Assembly: GCF_005887615.1 (NCBI RefSeq)
Contig: NZ_VANS01000001.1
Span: forward strand, 111,415-175,414
Length of the DNA stretch: 64,000 nucleotides
Reading direction: 5' to 3'
Source of the DNA: Sulfitobacter sabulilitoris
Lineage (GTDB): Bacteria > Pseudomonadota > Alphaproteobacteria > Rhodobacterales > Rhodobacteraceae
Below are positions 45,468-56,585 of this stretch, in pieces. Position 1 is the first letter of the stretch. Each line of letters begins with the position of its first letter. The translations under genes were made by a program, and so were the position numbers. Under the pieces are notes generated by a model, which searched no databases, had not been told where the DNA came from, and was given only the letters and a program-made list of their open reading frames with translations.

Positions 45468-46360
45468 TGACCGACACGACCGCAAAAGCCCCCGGTGCGG
45501 GCACCATCCCCGGCAAGGTCACCGAAACCCAGGCCCGCGCCGTGCCGCGCCGCCGGTTCCGGCCCAATGGCTCGGCCGTCGTGATGGCGATCTACCTGCT
45601 GTTTCTGCTGCTGCCGATCTACTGGCTCATCAACATGAGCCTCAAGACCAACATCGAGATCCTCGGCGACTTCTCGCTCTGGCCGCGCGATCTGACCCTG
45701 GCCAACTACGCCAAGATCCTGACCGACCCGTCGTGGTACATGGGCTATGTCAATTCGCTGATCTACGTTGTGATGAACACGGTGATCAGCCTCGCCGTGG
45801 CGCTGCCCGCCGCCTATGCGTTCTCGCGCTACACGTTTCTGGGCGACAAGCACCTTTTCTTCTGGCTGCTGACCAACCGGATGGCGCCGCCCGCCGTCTT
45901 TGCGCTGCCGTTCTTTCAGCTTTATTCGTCCGTCGGGCTGTTCGACACGCATATCGCCGTGGCGCTGGCGCATTGCCTGTTCAACGTGCCGCTGGCGGTC
46001 TGGATCCTCGAGGGGTTCATGCGCGGCGTCCCCAAGGAGATCGACGAGACGGCCTATATCGACGGCTACGGCTTCGGGCGCTTTTTCATCCGCATCTTCA
46101 TGCCGCTGATCGCCAGCGGCATAGGGGTCGCCGCGTTCTTCTGCTTCATGTTCTCCTGGGTGGAACTGCTGCTCAGCCGCACGCTCACCTCCGTCGATGC
46201 CAAACCCATCGCCGCGACGATGACGCGCACGGTCTCGGCGTCGGGCCTCGACTGGGGCGTGCTGGCCGCCGCCGGGGTGCTGACCATCGTGCCGGGGGCG
46301 CTGGTGATCTATTTCGTCCGCAACTACATCGCCAAGGGCTTTGCCCTCGGCCGGGTCTGA
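45467..46360 (+). CDS. glpQ: glycerol ABC transporter permease GlpQ
   Basis: 297 residues, MalG-type permease: an N-terminal basic region then helices starting VVMAIYLLFLLLPIYWLINM (about 38-57). The EAA loop is DETAYIDGYGFGRFFIRIFMPLI. The ATG at 45467 overlaps the glpP stop (TAATG) and was preferred to the longer upstream reading that shadows glpT/glpP. It is the second half of the membrane channel. Confidence 0.93.
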
Positions 46361-46376
46361 GGAAAGGAACGCCGCT

Positions 46377-46649
46377 ATGTCTTGGATGGCCTGGACCACA
46401 CCGACCGCGATCTTCTTTGCCGTCATCGCGGCCCTGCTGGTCACCTTCACGGTGCTGGCGGTCAAATTCCCCGAGACGCCCCGCGTGGGCATCCTGCGGA
46501 TCGAAACAACCCGTGGTGATCGTCTGTTCATCACGCTTTTGGGCTCAGCCTTCATCAACCTGATCTGGCTGGGTTTCGAGGTGGGCCCGCAGCCCTATGC
46601 GCTGCTGGCTTGCCTTGTCTATGCCGCGGCGGTCTTTCGCTGGGTCTAG
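46377..46649 (+). CDS. glpU: small membrane protein GlpU (DUF2160)
   Basis: 90 residues with two or three membrane helices (IFFAVIAALLVTFTVLAV about 12-29; LFITLLGSAFINLIWLGF about 49-66; LLACLVYAAAVFRWV). DUF2160-type proteins sit between the permease and binding-protein genes of this glycerol transporter in rhizobia and Rhodobacterales. The role is unknown. GGAAAGGAAC precedes the ATG. Confidence 0.85.
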   Translation: MSWMAWTTPTAIFFAVIAALLVTFTVLAVKFPETPRVGILRIETTRGDRLFITLLGSAFINLIWLGFEVGPQPYALLACLVYAAAVFRWV

Positions 46650-46724
46650 ACGCATGAAACGGCGCGTTCGGGCAACGACCCGGGCCGCCTCATTACACTC
46701 AAATCATTGTCTAGGGAGGACAAC

Positions 46725-48437
46725 ATGAGACTATCAAGAATGAAATCGACCACGGCGCTGGCCGCGACGCTGGGCCTGCTGGCGGGTCCGGTCTTTGCCG
46801 ATATGGACGCCGCGCGCGCGTTCCTCGACGAGACGATCCAACGCTCCGCGCTGAGCCGCGCGGACCAGGAAGCGGAGATGCAGTTCTTTGTCGATGCGGC
46901 GCAGCCCTTTGCCGGCATGGACATCCGCGTGGTGTCGGAAACGATCACCACCCATGAATACGAAGCCAACGTGCTGGCGCCCGCCTTTACCGCGATCACC
47001 GGCATCAACATCACCCACGACCTGATCGGCGAAGGCGACGTGGTCGAAAAGCTTCAGACCCAGATGCAGTCGGGCGAGAACATCTATGACGCCTATATCA
47101 ACGACAGCGACCTGATCGGCACGCACTGGCGCTACAAGCAGGCGCGCAACCTGACCGACTGGATGGCGGGCGAGGGCGCGGATGTCACCAACCCCAACAT
47201 CAATCTCGACGATTTCATCGGGCTTGAATTCACCACCGGCCCCGATGGCAAGCTCTACCAGCTGCCCGACCAGCAGTTCGCCAACCTCTACTGGTTCCGC
47301 TACGACTGGTTCACCGATCCCGCGCTGATGGCGGAATTCAAGGAGGCCTACGGCTACGACCTCGGCGTTCCGGTCAACTGGTCGGCCTACGAGGACATCG
47401 CGGAGTTCTTCACCGGCAAGACCATCGACGGCGTCGAGGTCTATGGCAACATGGACTATGGCAAGAAGGACCCCTCGCTTGGCTGGCGCTACACCGATGC
47501 GTGGATGTCGATGGCGGGCATGGGCGACGTGGGTGAACCCAACGGCCTGCCGGTCGATGAATGGGGCATCCGGGTGAACGAGAACTCGCAGCCCGTCGGC
47601 TCTTGCGTCGAGCGGGGCGGCGCCACCAACGACGCGGCGGCCGTCTATGCCGTGACCAAGGCGATCGAGTGGCTGGACAAGTATTCGCCCCCCGCCGCCG
47701 CCGGCATGACCTTTGGCGAGGCCGGCCCGGTTCCGGCGCAGGGCGCGATTGCCCAGCAGATGTTCTGGTACACCGCCTTCACCGCCGACATGGTCAACGA
47801 TGCGGCCACCGCCGTCCTGTACGAGGACGGCACACCCAAGTGGCGCATGGCGCCCAGCCCGCACGGCGCCTACTGGAAGGATGGCCAGAAGGTCGGCTAC
47901 CAGGACGCAGGAAGCTGGACGCTGATGGAGAGCACCCCGGTGGACCGCGCCAAGGCCGCATGGCTGTATGCGCAGTTCGTGACCTCGATGACGGTCGACG
48001 TGGAGAAATCCCACGCCGGGCTGACCTTCATCCGCGAGAGCACGATCAACCACGACAGCTTTACCGAGCGCGCGCCCAAGCTGGGCGGCCTGGTGGAATT
48101 CTACCGCTCGCCCGCACGGGTGCAGTGGTCGCCCACCGGCACGAACGTGCCCGACTATCCCAAGCTGGCGCAGTTGTGGTGGCAGAACATCGGCGATGCG
48201 ATGTCCGGTGCCAAGACCGCGCAGGAAGCCCTGGACAGCCTCTGTGCAGAGCAGGAAAAAGTGCTTGAGCGTCTGGAGCGCGCAGGCGTGCAGGGCGATC
48301 TGGGCCCGGTGATGAACGAGCCGCAGGACGCGTCCTACTGGCTCGAGCAGCCCGGCTCCCCGGTGGCCAAGCTCGACAACGAGGACCCGACGCCCGAGAC
48401 GATCAGCTATGACGAGCTGATCAAGTCCTGGCAGTAA
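46725..48437 (+). CDS. glpV: glycerol ABC transporter substrate-binding protein GlpV
   Basis: 570 residues, an extracellular solute-binding protein (family 1) that is unusually long. A signal peptide (about 1-26, cleaved after FA in GPVFA) precedes the mature protein. Segments such as [19 protein letters not shown] and [13 protein letters not shown] are recognisable. It captures glycerol in the periplasm for GlpPQ. The AGGGAGGA site fixes the start at 46725 rather than six codons earlier. A stable hairpin follows the stop. Confidence 0.94.
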   Translation: MRLSRMKSTTALAATLGLLAGPVFADMDAARAFLDETIQRSALSRADQEAEMQFFVDAAQPFAGMDIRVVSETITTHEYEANVLAPAFTAITGINITHDLIGEGDVVEKLQTQMQSGENIYDAYINDSDLIGTHWRYKQARNLTDWMAGEGADVTNPNINLDDFIGLEFTTGPDGKLYQLPDQQFANLYWFRYDWFTDPALMAEFKEAYGYDLGVPVNWSAYEDIAEFFTGKTIDGVEVYGNMDYGKKDPSLGWRYTDAWMSMAGMGDVGEPNGLPVDEWGIRVNENSQPVGSCVERGGATNDAAAVYAVTKAIEWLDKYSPPAAAGMTFGEAGPVPAQGAIAQQMFWYTAFTADMVNDAATAVLYEDGTPKWRMAPSPHGAYWKDGQKVGYQDAGSWTLMESTPVDRAKAAWLYAQFVTSMTVDVEKSHAGLTFIRESTINHDSFTERAPKLGGLVEFYRSPARVQWSPTGTNVPDYPKLAQLWWQNIGDAMSGAKTAQEALDSLCAEQEKVLERLERAGVQGDLGPVMNEPQDASYWLEQPGSPVAKLDNEDPTPETISYDELIKSWQ

Positions 48438-48447
48438 GGCACCGATC

Positions 48448-48478
48448 GGTTGGGGCTCCGGACACCGGGGCCCCGACC
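48448..48478 (+). promoter_or_regulatory. stable hairpin between glpV and glpK
   Basis: A 14-bp stem (48448-48461 with 48465-48478) with two G-U pairs and an ACA loop, 11 bases after the glpV stop. No U-tract follows. Such hairpins after a binding-protein gene often protect the upstream message and lower read-through, giving more GlpV than GlpK. Confidence 0.6.
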
Positions 48479-48546
48479 ACTTTCATCCTGTGCGCCGCCG
48501 GGCCCGGGCTGACCGAACGACGATTTCAAACCAAAGCGGGGCCGCC

Positions 48547-50034
<1,488 letters not shown>

Positions 50035-50058
50035 GGACGCAAGACAAGGACACGACAG

Positions 50059-51204
50059 ATGCACCCTTTCAGCTTCGAGACGGCCGGGCGGATCCTCTTC
50101 GGGCGCGGTGTGCTGCGCGACGCCCACGTGCAGGTGGCCGAATTCGGATCGCGTATCCTGCTGGTGCGCGGCGGGTCGGTGCCCCAGGCCGACACGCTGG
50201 CCAGCGAACTGACCGGATTTGGCTGCAAGCTGCGCCAGCACCGCAGCATCGGCGAGCCGACGGTCGGCGCGGTAGAGGCGGCCGTGTCGGCGGGGCGCGC
50301 CCATGACGCGACCGCGGTGGTGGCCATCGGTGGCGGATCGGTCATCGATCTGGGCAAGGCCGCCGCGGCGCTGATCCCCGGACCCGGCGACGTGATGGAC
50401 CACCTCGAAGGGGTGGGGGGCGGCATCCCGCTGGAACAGTCGCCGCTGCCCTTTGTCGCCATTCCCAGCACCGCGGGCACCGGCGCCGAAGTGACCAAGA
50501 ACGCGGTGATCGGTGTGCCGGAGGCCGGGCGCAAGGTCAGCCTGCGCGATGCGCGGATGCTGGCCAACCTCGCCATCGTGGATCCCGGCCTGACGGACGG
50601 GGCGCCGCGGGATCTGACCCTTGCCGCCGGGCTGGATGCGATCACGCAACTGATCGAGCCGTACCTGTCGTCGCGCGCGACGCCGATGACCGACGCCCTG
50701 TGCCAGCAGGCGACCCCGATGGGACTGGCGGCGCTGATGCGGCTGATGGAGGGCGAGGATGCCGGCGCGCGCGACCGGATGGCCTATGCCAGCCTGATGG
50801 GCGGGCTGGCGCTGGCCAATGCGGGCCTGGGGGCGGTGCACGGTCTGGCGGGGGTCATCGGCGGGCGGTTCGACGCGCCGCACGGCGCGCTGTGCGGTCG
50901 TCTGCTGCCGCCTGTGCTGACCGAAAACCGCCGCGCCCTGGCGCTCGCGGGGCTGGATCTGGGTCGCCTCGACCGGGTAGATGCCTGGCTTGCCGATGCC
51001 TTGGGCGTGACGCGGGACACCGCGGTCGATGCGCTGGCGCAACGCCTGGACGACCTTGGTCTGCCGCGCCTTGGCGGCTGGCTGGGCGACGATCCCGATC
51101 TCGATGCCGTGGCGCGCGATGCCGCCGGCTCGTCGTCGATGAAGGCCAACCCGGTCGCCTTGCCGCCCGATGCGCTGGCCCGCATTCTGGACGCAGCCCT
51201 TTAG
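50059..51204 (+). CDS. iron-containing alcohol dehydrogenase family protein
   Basis: 381 residues of the Fe-ADH family. Conserved features are VVAIGGGSVIDLGKAAAAL (about 91-109), IPSTAGTGAEVTKNAVI, the metal-binding DAITQLIEPYLS (Asp) and the HGLAGVIGGRFDAPHGALCG region with two His ligands. The substrate is unknown. Its place after glpK suggests a three-carbon alcohol or aldehyde, such as glycerol, dihydroxyacetone or 1,3-propanediol. Its stop is three bases from the convergent glycosyltransferase stop. Confidence 0.85.
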   Translation: MHPFSFETAGRILFGRGVLRDAHVQVAEFGSRILLVRGGSVPQADTLASELTGFGCKLRQHRSIGEPTVGAVEAAVSAGRAHDATAVVAIGGGSVIDLGKAAAALIPGPGDVMDHLEGVGGGIPLEQSPLPFVAIPSTAGTGAEVTKNAVIGVPEAGRKVSLRDARMLANLAIVDPGLTDGAPRDLTLAAGLDAITQLIEPYLSSRATPMTDALCQQATPMGLAALMRLMEGEDAGARDRMAYASLMGGLALANAGLGAVHGLAGVIGGRFDAPHGALCGRLLPPVLTENRRALALAGLDLGRLDRVDAWLADALGVTRDTAVDALAQRLDDLGLPRLGGWLGDDPDLDAVARDAAGSSSMKANPVALPPDALARILDAAL

Positions 51205-51207
51205 GGG

Positions 51208-52698
51208 TCAGCCGGCCTTGCGCGCGATGGCCGCGTCGAACTGGGCCTGCTGGCTTTGGCCCCAGGCGGCCACGGAATAGCGTCTGACCACGGCGCGCAG
51301 GGCGGCCATGCGGGTGCGGCGTTCGTCTTCGGGCATGGCCAGCGCCTGCAACAGCGCCTGATCCATCGATCGATGCGAAAAGGGGTTGGTGATCACGGCA
51401 GAGTTCAGCTCCACCGCCGCGCCCGCGAATTCCGACAGCACCAGAACGCCGTCGCCGTCGGTGCGCGCGGCCACGTATTCCTTGCACACCAGGTTCATCC
51501 CATCGACCAGCGGCGTGATCCATGCCACGTCGGCCGCAAGGTAGTACTTGATCAGGTCGTCAAAGGGGATCGCGCGCGAGATCAGGGCGACCGGCTGCCA
51601 TTCCAGCGTGCCGAACCGCCCGTTGATGCGCCCAGCGGCTTCCTCGATGCCGGTCTGGGTGCGGGCATAGGCCGACATGTTGCGATCGGCGCTGACCGAG
51701 ACATGCATCAACCGGATCGTGCCGCGCAGATCGGGGGTGTCGGTCAGCAGGCGCTCGAAGCTTTCAAGCTGATCCAACCCGCCCTTGGTGTAATCGGTGC
51801 GCCCCACCGACAGCACCAGCCGCACATCGCCCAGGTCCGCGCGAATTGCCTGCGCATCGGCGCGCACCCTTGAATCGTTGGCGCGGCTTTCGATGAAGTC
51901 GGTCGCCACGCCGACGCTTGAGGCGCTGATCGCCACATACCGGCCATCGAATTCGATCAGCGTGGGTGTGCTGCGTTCGCTCAGCGCGGTGCCGTCGGAC
52001 ACCAGTTCCGGGTCCACGGCCTCGCGGGCGACCGGCGTGACGTCGAACAGGCTTTGCGCGACGGACAGGAAATTCGCGGCGTAGCGCGGGATATGAAAAC
52101 CGACGATATCGCAGGCCAGCAGACTTTCCACGATCTCGCGCCGCCATGGCAGCACGTTGAACATGTCCGCCGCCGGAAACGGCGTGTGATGGAAAAACGA
52201 TATGGTCACGTCCGACCGCAATTGCCGCAGGTATCCCGGCACCAGCCACAGGTTGTAGTCATGGATCCAGACCCGCGCGCCCTTGGCCGCCTCGCGGGCC
52301 GCCGCCTCGGCAAAGGCCCAGTTCACCTCGCGGAAGGTGGGCCAGTCCACGGGATCGTAGTTGAACTTTTCCTTGAAGCTGTGAAGGATCGGCCAGAACG
52401 CCTCCTTGCTGGAGACATGATAGAAGCTGCGGACCTGATCCATCGTCAGCGGCAGGCGCGACACCGAATATCGGCCATGCGCGTCGTTGATCTCGACCAC
52501 GCGATCGAACCCTGGGTCGGCCGGGTCCTCGGCCAGTTTCCATGCGATCCACGATGCACGGTCGGCGGTGCCGAAAAAGCTCTTCAGCGTCGGGACGATG
52601 CCGTTGGGGCTCTTGTTCTCGCGAAAAACGGTTTTGCCGTTTTCCTCGACCTCTTCATAGGGTTGACGGTGATAGACGATGACAAGGTCGGACGGCAT
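51208..52698 (-). CDS. ggpS: glucosylglycerol-phosphate synthase (OtsA-like GT20 family)
   Basis: 496 residues, GT20 family. The N-terminus reads [20 protein letters not shown] then [13 protein letters not shown]. This replaces the VVVSNR...GGLA glucose-6-phosphate loop of trehalose-phosphate synthases and matches the glucosylglycerol-phosphate synthase type known from cyanobacteria and pseudomonads. The nucleotide-sugar end is canonical ([29 protein letters not shown]). The reaction would be ADP-glucose plus glycerol-3-phosphate to glucosylglycerol-phosphate. It is four bases after a HAD phosphatase gene. Trehalose-phosphate synthesis cannot be excluded without alignment. Confidence 0.78.
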   Translation of the reverse strand: MPSDLVIVYHRQPYEEVEENGKTVFRENKSPNGIVPTLKSFFGTADRASWIAWKLAEDPADPGFDRVVEINDAHGRYSVSRLPLTMDQVRSFYHVSSKEAFWPILHSFKEKFNYDPVDWPTFREVNWAFAEAAAREAAKGARVWIHDYNLWLVPGYLRQLRSDVTISFFHHTPFPAADMFNVLPWRREIVESLLACDIVGFHIPRYAANFLSVAQSLFDVTPVAREAVDPELVSDGTALSERSTPTLIEFDGRYVAISASSVGVATDFIESRANDSRVRADAQAIRADLGDVRLVLSVGRTDYTKGGLDQLESFERLLTDTPDLRGTIRLMHVSVSADRNMSAYARTQTGIEEAAGRINGRFGTLEWQPVALISRAIPFDDLIKYYLAADVAWITPLVDGMNLVCKEYVAARTDGDGVLVLSEFAGAAVELNSAVITNPFSHRSMDQALLQALAMPEDERRTRMAALRAVVRRYSVAAWGQSQQAQFDAAIARKAG

Positions 52699-52701
52699 GG
52701 C

Positions 52702-53469
52702 TCAGATCCTCGTGGCATGGGGGTGAAGGTCGAAATGGGCGATCGCCTCGGTGATGCCGGCGGCGCCGATGCCGCGCGCGTGGTAGACCGAGGCCGTGCC
52801 GGCCAGCGCCTCGACCAGCGGCTGCTCGGCCCCGCCCACGGCGACGGCGGGCGTGCCCGCCACCAGCATCGACAGGTCATTGAGCGTGTCGCCTGCCGCC
52901 AGGACACGGTGCTCGGCCACATTCAGATGCGCCATCAGGCGGCGCAGGGACGGGCCCTTGCTGACGCCCTGCGGCAGCACGTCGAAATATCGGTTGTCCG
53001 AGATCAGAACGTCGAATCCGGCGTCGCGCACCCGCTCGACCGTGCCATCCTCCAGCACATCGGGATCGAGGTCATAGCTGACGCGGTGGCGAAACGCTGT
53101 CTTCTGAAGTCGAAGGCCCGGCACGTCATCGAGCATCGCACGCACCCGGTCGCCGCTGTCCTGCCAGACCTCGGCAATCGCGGCTTCCAGCGCGGCAATG
53201 GGGGCGATGGACCGGTCCGGCGTGACATGCGCGATCGTGGTGCCCACGTCGCCGATCACGTAATCGGGCCAGGGCACGTCGCCGCCATCGCACAGCGCGC
53301 CGATGAACTGCGGATCGCGCCCGGTGACAAAGATCAATCCGACGCTGGCGCGATGCCGGCGGATCCAGTCGTAGAGATCGGCGCGCGCCGCATCGTCGCC
53401 GCCCAGAAACGTACCATCCAGATCGGTGGCAAGGACGAAAGTGGCGTCATCGATTGCGGGCGGGGTCAT
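52702..53469 (-). CDS. HAD-IIB phosphatase, probable glucosylglycerol-phosphate phosphatase
   Basis: 255 residues. The HAD motif I is ATDLDGTF (nucleophile D16, acid D18), the late Lys sits in VSKGPSLRRL, and motif IV is VLAAGDTLNDLSML. This is the HAD-IIB class that includes sucrose-phosphate and mannosylglycerate phosphatases. It is the partner of the GgpS-like enzyme; in some bacteria the two occur fused as GgpPS. Start at 53469 was chosen because an upstream 17-codon ORF stops on it; a longer in-frame reading lacks a ribosome-binding site. Confidence 0.8.
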   Translation of the reverse strand: MTPPAIDDATFVLATDLDGTFLGGDDAARADLYDWIRRHRASVGLIFVTGRDPQFIGALCDGGDVPWPDYVIGDVGTTIAHVTPDRSIAPIAALEAAIAEVWQDSGDRVRAMLDDVPGLRLQKTAFRHRVSYDLDPDVLEDGTVERVRDAGFDVLISDNRYFDVLPQGVSKGPSLRRLMAHLNVAEHRVLAAGDTLNDLSMLVAGTPAVAVGGAEQPLVEALAGTASVYHARGIGAAGITEAIAHFDLHPHATRI

Positions 53470-53519
53470 GGCGCGTATGTGGCCCTTGCCGGTTTCATCG
53501 TCTGTGCGGATCGTGTCAT
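53466..53519 (-). CDS. possible 17-residue leader peptide upstream of the phosphatase
   Basis: An ATG at 53519 with GGAGGA four bases upstream opens a 17-codon frame (MTRSAQTMKPARATYAP) whose TGA overlaps the phosphatase ATG (ATGA). The phosphatase itself has no clear ribosome-binding site, so the leader could couple translation. It may be chance. Confidence 0.35.
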   Translation of the reverse strand: MTRSAQTMKPARATYAP

Positions 53520-53950
53520 TGCATCCTCCGGTGTCGTGTGCGGCAGCCGCGCGGATCAGGGCTGCCCCATCCATTGACCTAACGGGTTCCTGCGTCGCTT
53601 CAAGGCCGGCGGCGCCGCAAGCGCGAGGCCTCGGCGGTCGTTCAACGGGGTGATTGGAAATTGCGCAGGTCTGCCAAATTTATGTGCAGACATGAGCGCG
53701 GCCCTGTCATGGAGGCCTGTGGGCCTTCGGCGTTTGAGCTTCGCCGGTCTTTGGAGGTTTGGCGTAAGTCTATGGTTGCAAACCGGAAAAGCTGCGTGAG
53801 CCCGGTGACGGTCGAGACCGGTCATGCCGTCGGGGCGCGCGGTCACAAGGAGCGGTCAGCCGCACGGGTTTTCGCCGGTGGTTTTGACAGTCGGCCAGGT
53901 GTTCCTACATTCAAACCCACTGTTTCAATTGCGTTAACAAGGACCGTCTC
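53520..53950. promoter_or_regulatory. divergent intergenic region between phosphatase/ggpS and galU
   Basis: 431 bases separate the divergent phosphatase-ggpS operon and galU. The region must contain both promoters. It has an inverted repeat GTCTGC/GCAGAC (53669-53674 and 53686-53691) around an AT-rich centre (AAATTTAT), the best candidate operator. I saw no gene. Confidence 0.45.
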
Positions 53951-54847
53951 ATGTCACACAGCCCCATCCGAACCGCGATCTTCCCCGTTGCGGGGATGGG
54001 CACACGGTTCCTGCCTGCGACCAAGGCGGTCCCCAAGGAACTTTTGCCGGTGCTCGACACTCCGCTGATCCAGTTTGCAATCGACGAGGCGGTGCAGGCG
54101 GGTATCGAGCGGCTGATCTTTGTCAGCCACCCGTCGAAACCGGCGATCCAACAGCACGTCCGCGACGATGCGGACCTCAGGGCGACCCTGCGCGCCCGCG
54201 GCAAGGATCGCATGTCGGACCGGCTTGCGGAGGATGCGATCGACACCGACGACCATGATCTGCGGTTTGTCATGCAGGACGAACCGCTGGGACTGGGCCA
54301 TGCGATTGCCTGCGCGCGCGGCGATGTGCTGCCCGGTCCGGTGGCCGTGCTGTTGCCCGACGACCTGATCCTGGGCGAACCGGGCTGCCTGTCGCAGATG
54401 ATCGATGCCTACGCCGACTGCCGGGCCGGGCATATGGTCGCGACGATGGATGTCGCGCGCGATGAGGTGTCGAGCTACGGCATTCTCAGGGTCGCATCGC
54501 GCGACGGTCGCTTTGCCCATGCCGATGGCATCGTCGAGAAGCCGGAGCCCGCAGACGCGCCCTCGACCACGGCGGTGGTCGGGCGCTATGTGCTGGACCC
54601 CGCGATCTTTGACGCGCTCGCGCATCAGACGCCGGGCGCGGGCGGAGAGATCCAACTGACCGACGCCATCGCGCAGGGCATCGCGGATATCGGGCTGGCG
54701 GGCTTTCGGTTTGCGGGCACGCGGTTCGACTGCGGCTCGAAACGCGGCATGCTGGCCGCGCAACTCTACAATGCCGCGCAGGATCCGCAGTTTGACGGCG
54801 TGATCGCGGATTTTCTGGCCACGTTGCGCCCCGCGGGGGCCGCTTGA
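53951..54847 (+). CDS. galU: UTP-glucose-1-phosphate uridylyltransferase GalU
   Basis: 298 residues, normal length. The nucleotide-binding start AIFPVAGMGTRFLPATKAVPKE (about 9-30) and the later PDDLILGEPG and VEKPEPADAPS are typical of GalU. It makes UDP-glucose from glucose-1-phosphate. AAGGAC lies upstream of the ATG. It is followed after 82 bases by an alpha-glucosidase, in the same direction. Confidence 0.95.
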   Translation: MSHSPIRTAIFPVAGMGTRFLPATKAVPKELLPVLDTPLIQFAIDEAVQAGIERLIFVSHPSKPAIQQHVRDDADLRATLRARGKDRMSDRLAEDAIDTDDHDLRFVMQDEPLGLGHAIACARGDVLPGPVAVLLPDDLILGEPGCLSQMIDAYADCRAGHMVATMDVARDEVSSYGILRVASRDGRFAHADGIVEKPEPADAPSTTAVVGRYVLDPAIFDALAHQTPGAGGEIQLTDAIAQGIADIGLAGFRFAGTRFDCGSKRGMLAAQLYNAAQDPQFDGVIADFLATLRPAGAA

Positions 54848-54929
54848 TCGCGGCGGGCTTTCACCGCCGCACGACAGGCGGTACACCGAAGGACGACGTT
54901 TCCAGCCCCCTTGCCCCAGGACCAGCACG

Positions 54930-56585
54930 ATGACCAAACCAGACCTCCCCGTGACCGGCGCGCCCGTGACCGACGCGGGCGATTGGTGGCGCGGGGCCGT
55001 GATCTACCAGATCTATCCGCGTAGTTTTCAGGACAGCAACGGCGACGGCATCGGCGATTTGCGCGGTATCGTGGAGCGGATGGATTACATCGCCGCACTG
55101 GGGGTCGATGCGATCTGGGTTTCGCCGTTCTTCACCTCGCCGATGAAGGATTTCGGCTATGACGTCAGCGATTATTGCGATGTCGATCCGATGTTCGGCA
55201 CGCTGGCCGATTTCGACGCGGTCCTGGCGGCCGCCCACGCGCGCGGGATCAAGGTGATGGTCGATCTGGTGCTGTCGCATACCTCGGATCAGCACCCCTG
55301 GTTCATCCAGAGCCGCGCCAGCCGCGACAACCCGCGCGCCGATTGGTACGTCTGGGCCGATCCGCGCCCCGATGGCACGGCGCCCAACAACTGGCTGTCC
55401 ATCTTTGGCGGCACCGCCTGGCACTGGGACGCGCGGCGCGAACAGTATTACCTGCACAATTTCCTGACCTCGCAGCCCGATCTGAATTTCCACAACGAAG
55501 AGGTGCAGATCGCGCTGTTGCAGGTCACGCGTTTTTGGCTGGATCGCGGCGTTGACGGCTTTCGCCTCGATACGATCAATTTCTACTACGCCGATCGCGA
55601 TCTGCGCGACAACCCCGCCCTGCCGGCCGAAGCCCGCAACGCCAAACTGGCGCCCTCGGTGAACCCGTATAATTACCAGGATCACATCCATTCCAAGAAC
55701 CGCCCGGAAACATTAGGTTTTCTGCGCCGATTCCGCGCGCTGCTGGATGAATACCCCGCGGCCGCCGCCGTGGGCGAGGTGGGCGATGCGCAGCGCGGGT
55801 TGCGGTTGCTGGGCGACTACACCTCCGGCAGCGACATGGTGCATATGTGCTATGCCTTCGAGTTCCTGGCGCAGGAGCCGCTGAGTGCGACGCGCGTGGC
55901 CGAAGTGTTCGACGAATTGGGCCGGGTGGCGCGGCGCGGCTGGCCCGCGTGGGCGTTTTCCAACCACGATGTGACCCGCCACGCAAGCCGCTGGTCGCTG
56001 ACGCCCGCCGCGCAGCGTCTCTATGCGACATTGCTGATGTGCCTGCCGGGCACCGCCTGCCTCTATCAGGGAGAGGAGCTGGGCCTGCCCGAAGCGGATG
56101 TCGCATTCGAGGATATTCAGGATCCCTACGGGGTCGAATTCTGGCCGGAGTACAAGGGCCGCGACGGGTGCCGCACGCCGATGGTCTGGGAGGGCGAGGA
56201 TTACAACGGCGGCTTTACCGATGGCCACCCGTGGCTGCCGGTCAGCCACGATCACCTCAACCGCTCCGTATCGATGCAGGAGGCCGAGCCGGGGGCGATC
56301 CTGCACCATTATCGCCGCGCCATCGCGTTCCGACGGGCGCACCCGGCCCTGCGCAAGGGCGATCATGACGGGGTCTTTGCCTATGGCGATGTGCTGCATT
56401 TCACCCGGACACATCAGGGCGAGACGCTGTTTTGCGCCTTCAACCTGTCGGATACGCCGTCGGTCCACGGCTTGCCCGCGGGCAGGTGGGACACCATCGG
56501 CCAGGATATCGGCTGCGCCAACCCCAGCCCCGATGGGCGCCTGCACCTCGGGCCGTGGCAGGCCTGCATCGCCATCAAGCGCTAG
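54930..56585 (+). CDS. GH13 alpha-glucosidase (oligo-1,6-glucosidase type)
   Basis: 551 residues. The GH13 core has WWRGAVIYQIYPRSFQDSNGDGIGDL, catalytic nucleophile D214 (FRLDTINFYY), acid/base E283 (GEVGD) and transition-state D347 (SNHDVTRH). Lack of a signal peptide points to a cytoplasmic enzyme. Substrates of this subgroup include maltose, isomaltose and sucrose; given the neighbouring ggpS-like operon, glucosylglycerol is a possible substrate, but this is inference. Its end overlaps the convergent amidase by 11 bases. Confidence 0.9.
   Translation: MTKPDLPVTGAPVTDAGDWWRGAVIYQIYPRSFQDSNGDGIGDLRGIVERMDYIAALGVDAIWVSPFFTSPMKDFGYDVSDYCDVDPMFGTLADFDAVLAAAHARGIKVMVDLVLSHTSDQHPWFIQSRASRDNPRADWYVWADPRPDGTAPNNWLSIFGGTAWHWDARREQYYLHNFLTSQPDLNFHNEEVQIALLQVTRFWLDRGVDGFRLDTINFYYADRDLRDNPALPAEARNAKLAPSVNPYNYQDHIHSKNRPETLGFLRRFRALLDEYPAAAAVGEVGDAQRGLRLLGDYTSGSDMVHMCYAFEFLAQEPLSATRVAEVFDELGRVARRGWPAWAFSNHDVTRHASRWSLTPAAQRLYATLLMCLPGTACLYQGEELGLPEADVAFEDIQDPYGVEFWPEYKGRDGCRTPMVWEGEDYNGGFTDGHPWLPVSHDHLNRSVSMQEAEPGAILHHYRRAIAFRRAHPALRKGDHDGVFAYGDVLHFTRTHQGETLFCAFNLSDTPSVHGLPAGRWDTIGQDIGCANPSPDGRLHLGPWQACIAIKR

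Noticed and set aside
46650-46720. Terminator between glpU and glpV
   Set aside because: Only an imperfect GC hairpin (around 46660-46685) and no U-tract; the transporter genes are probably one transcript.
51208-52698. Annotation as trehalose-phosphate synthase OtsA
   Set aside because: The N-terminal glucose-6-phosphate loop of OtsA is absent and the glucosylglycerol-phosphate synthase type start is present; kept as the alternative.
53470-53574. Longer N-terminus for the HAD phosphatase
   Set aside because: The extra residues precede the HAD motif, look unstructured, and no ribosome-binding site is in the right place; the internal ATG overlaps a leader stop.
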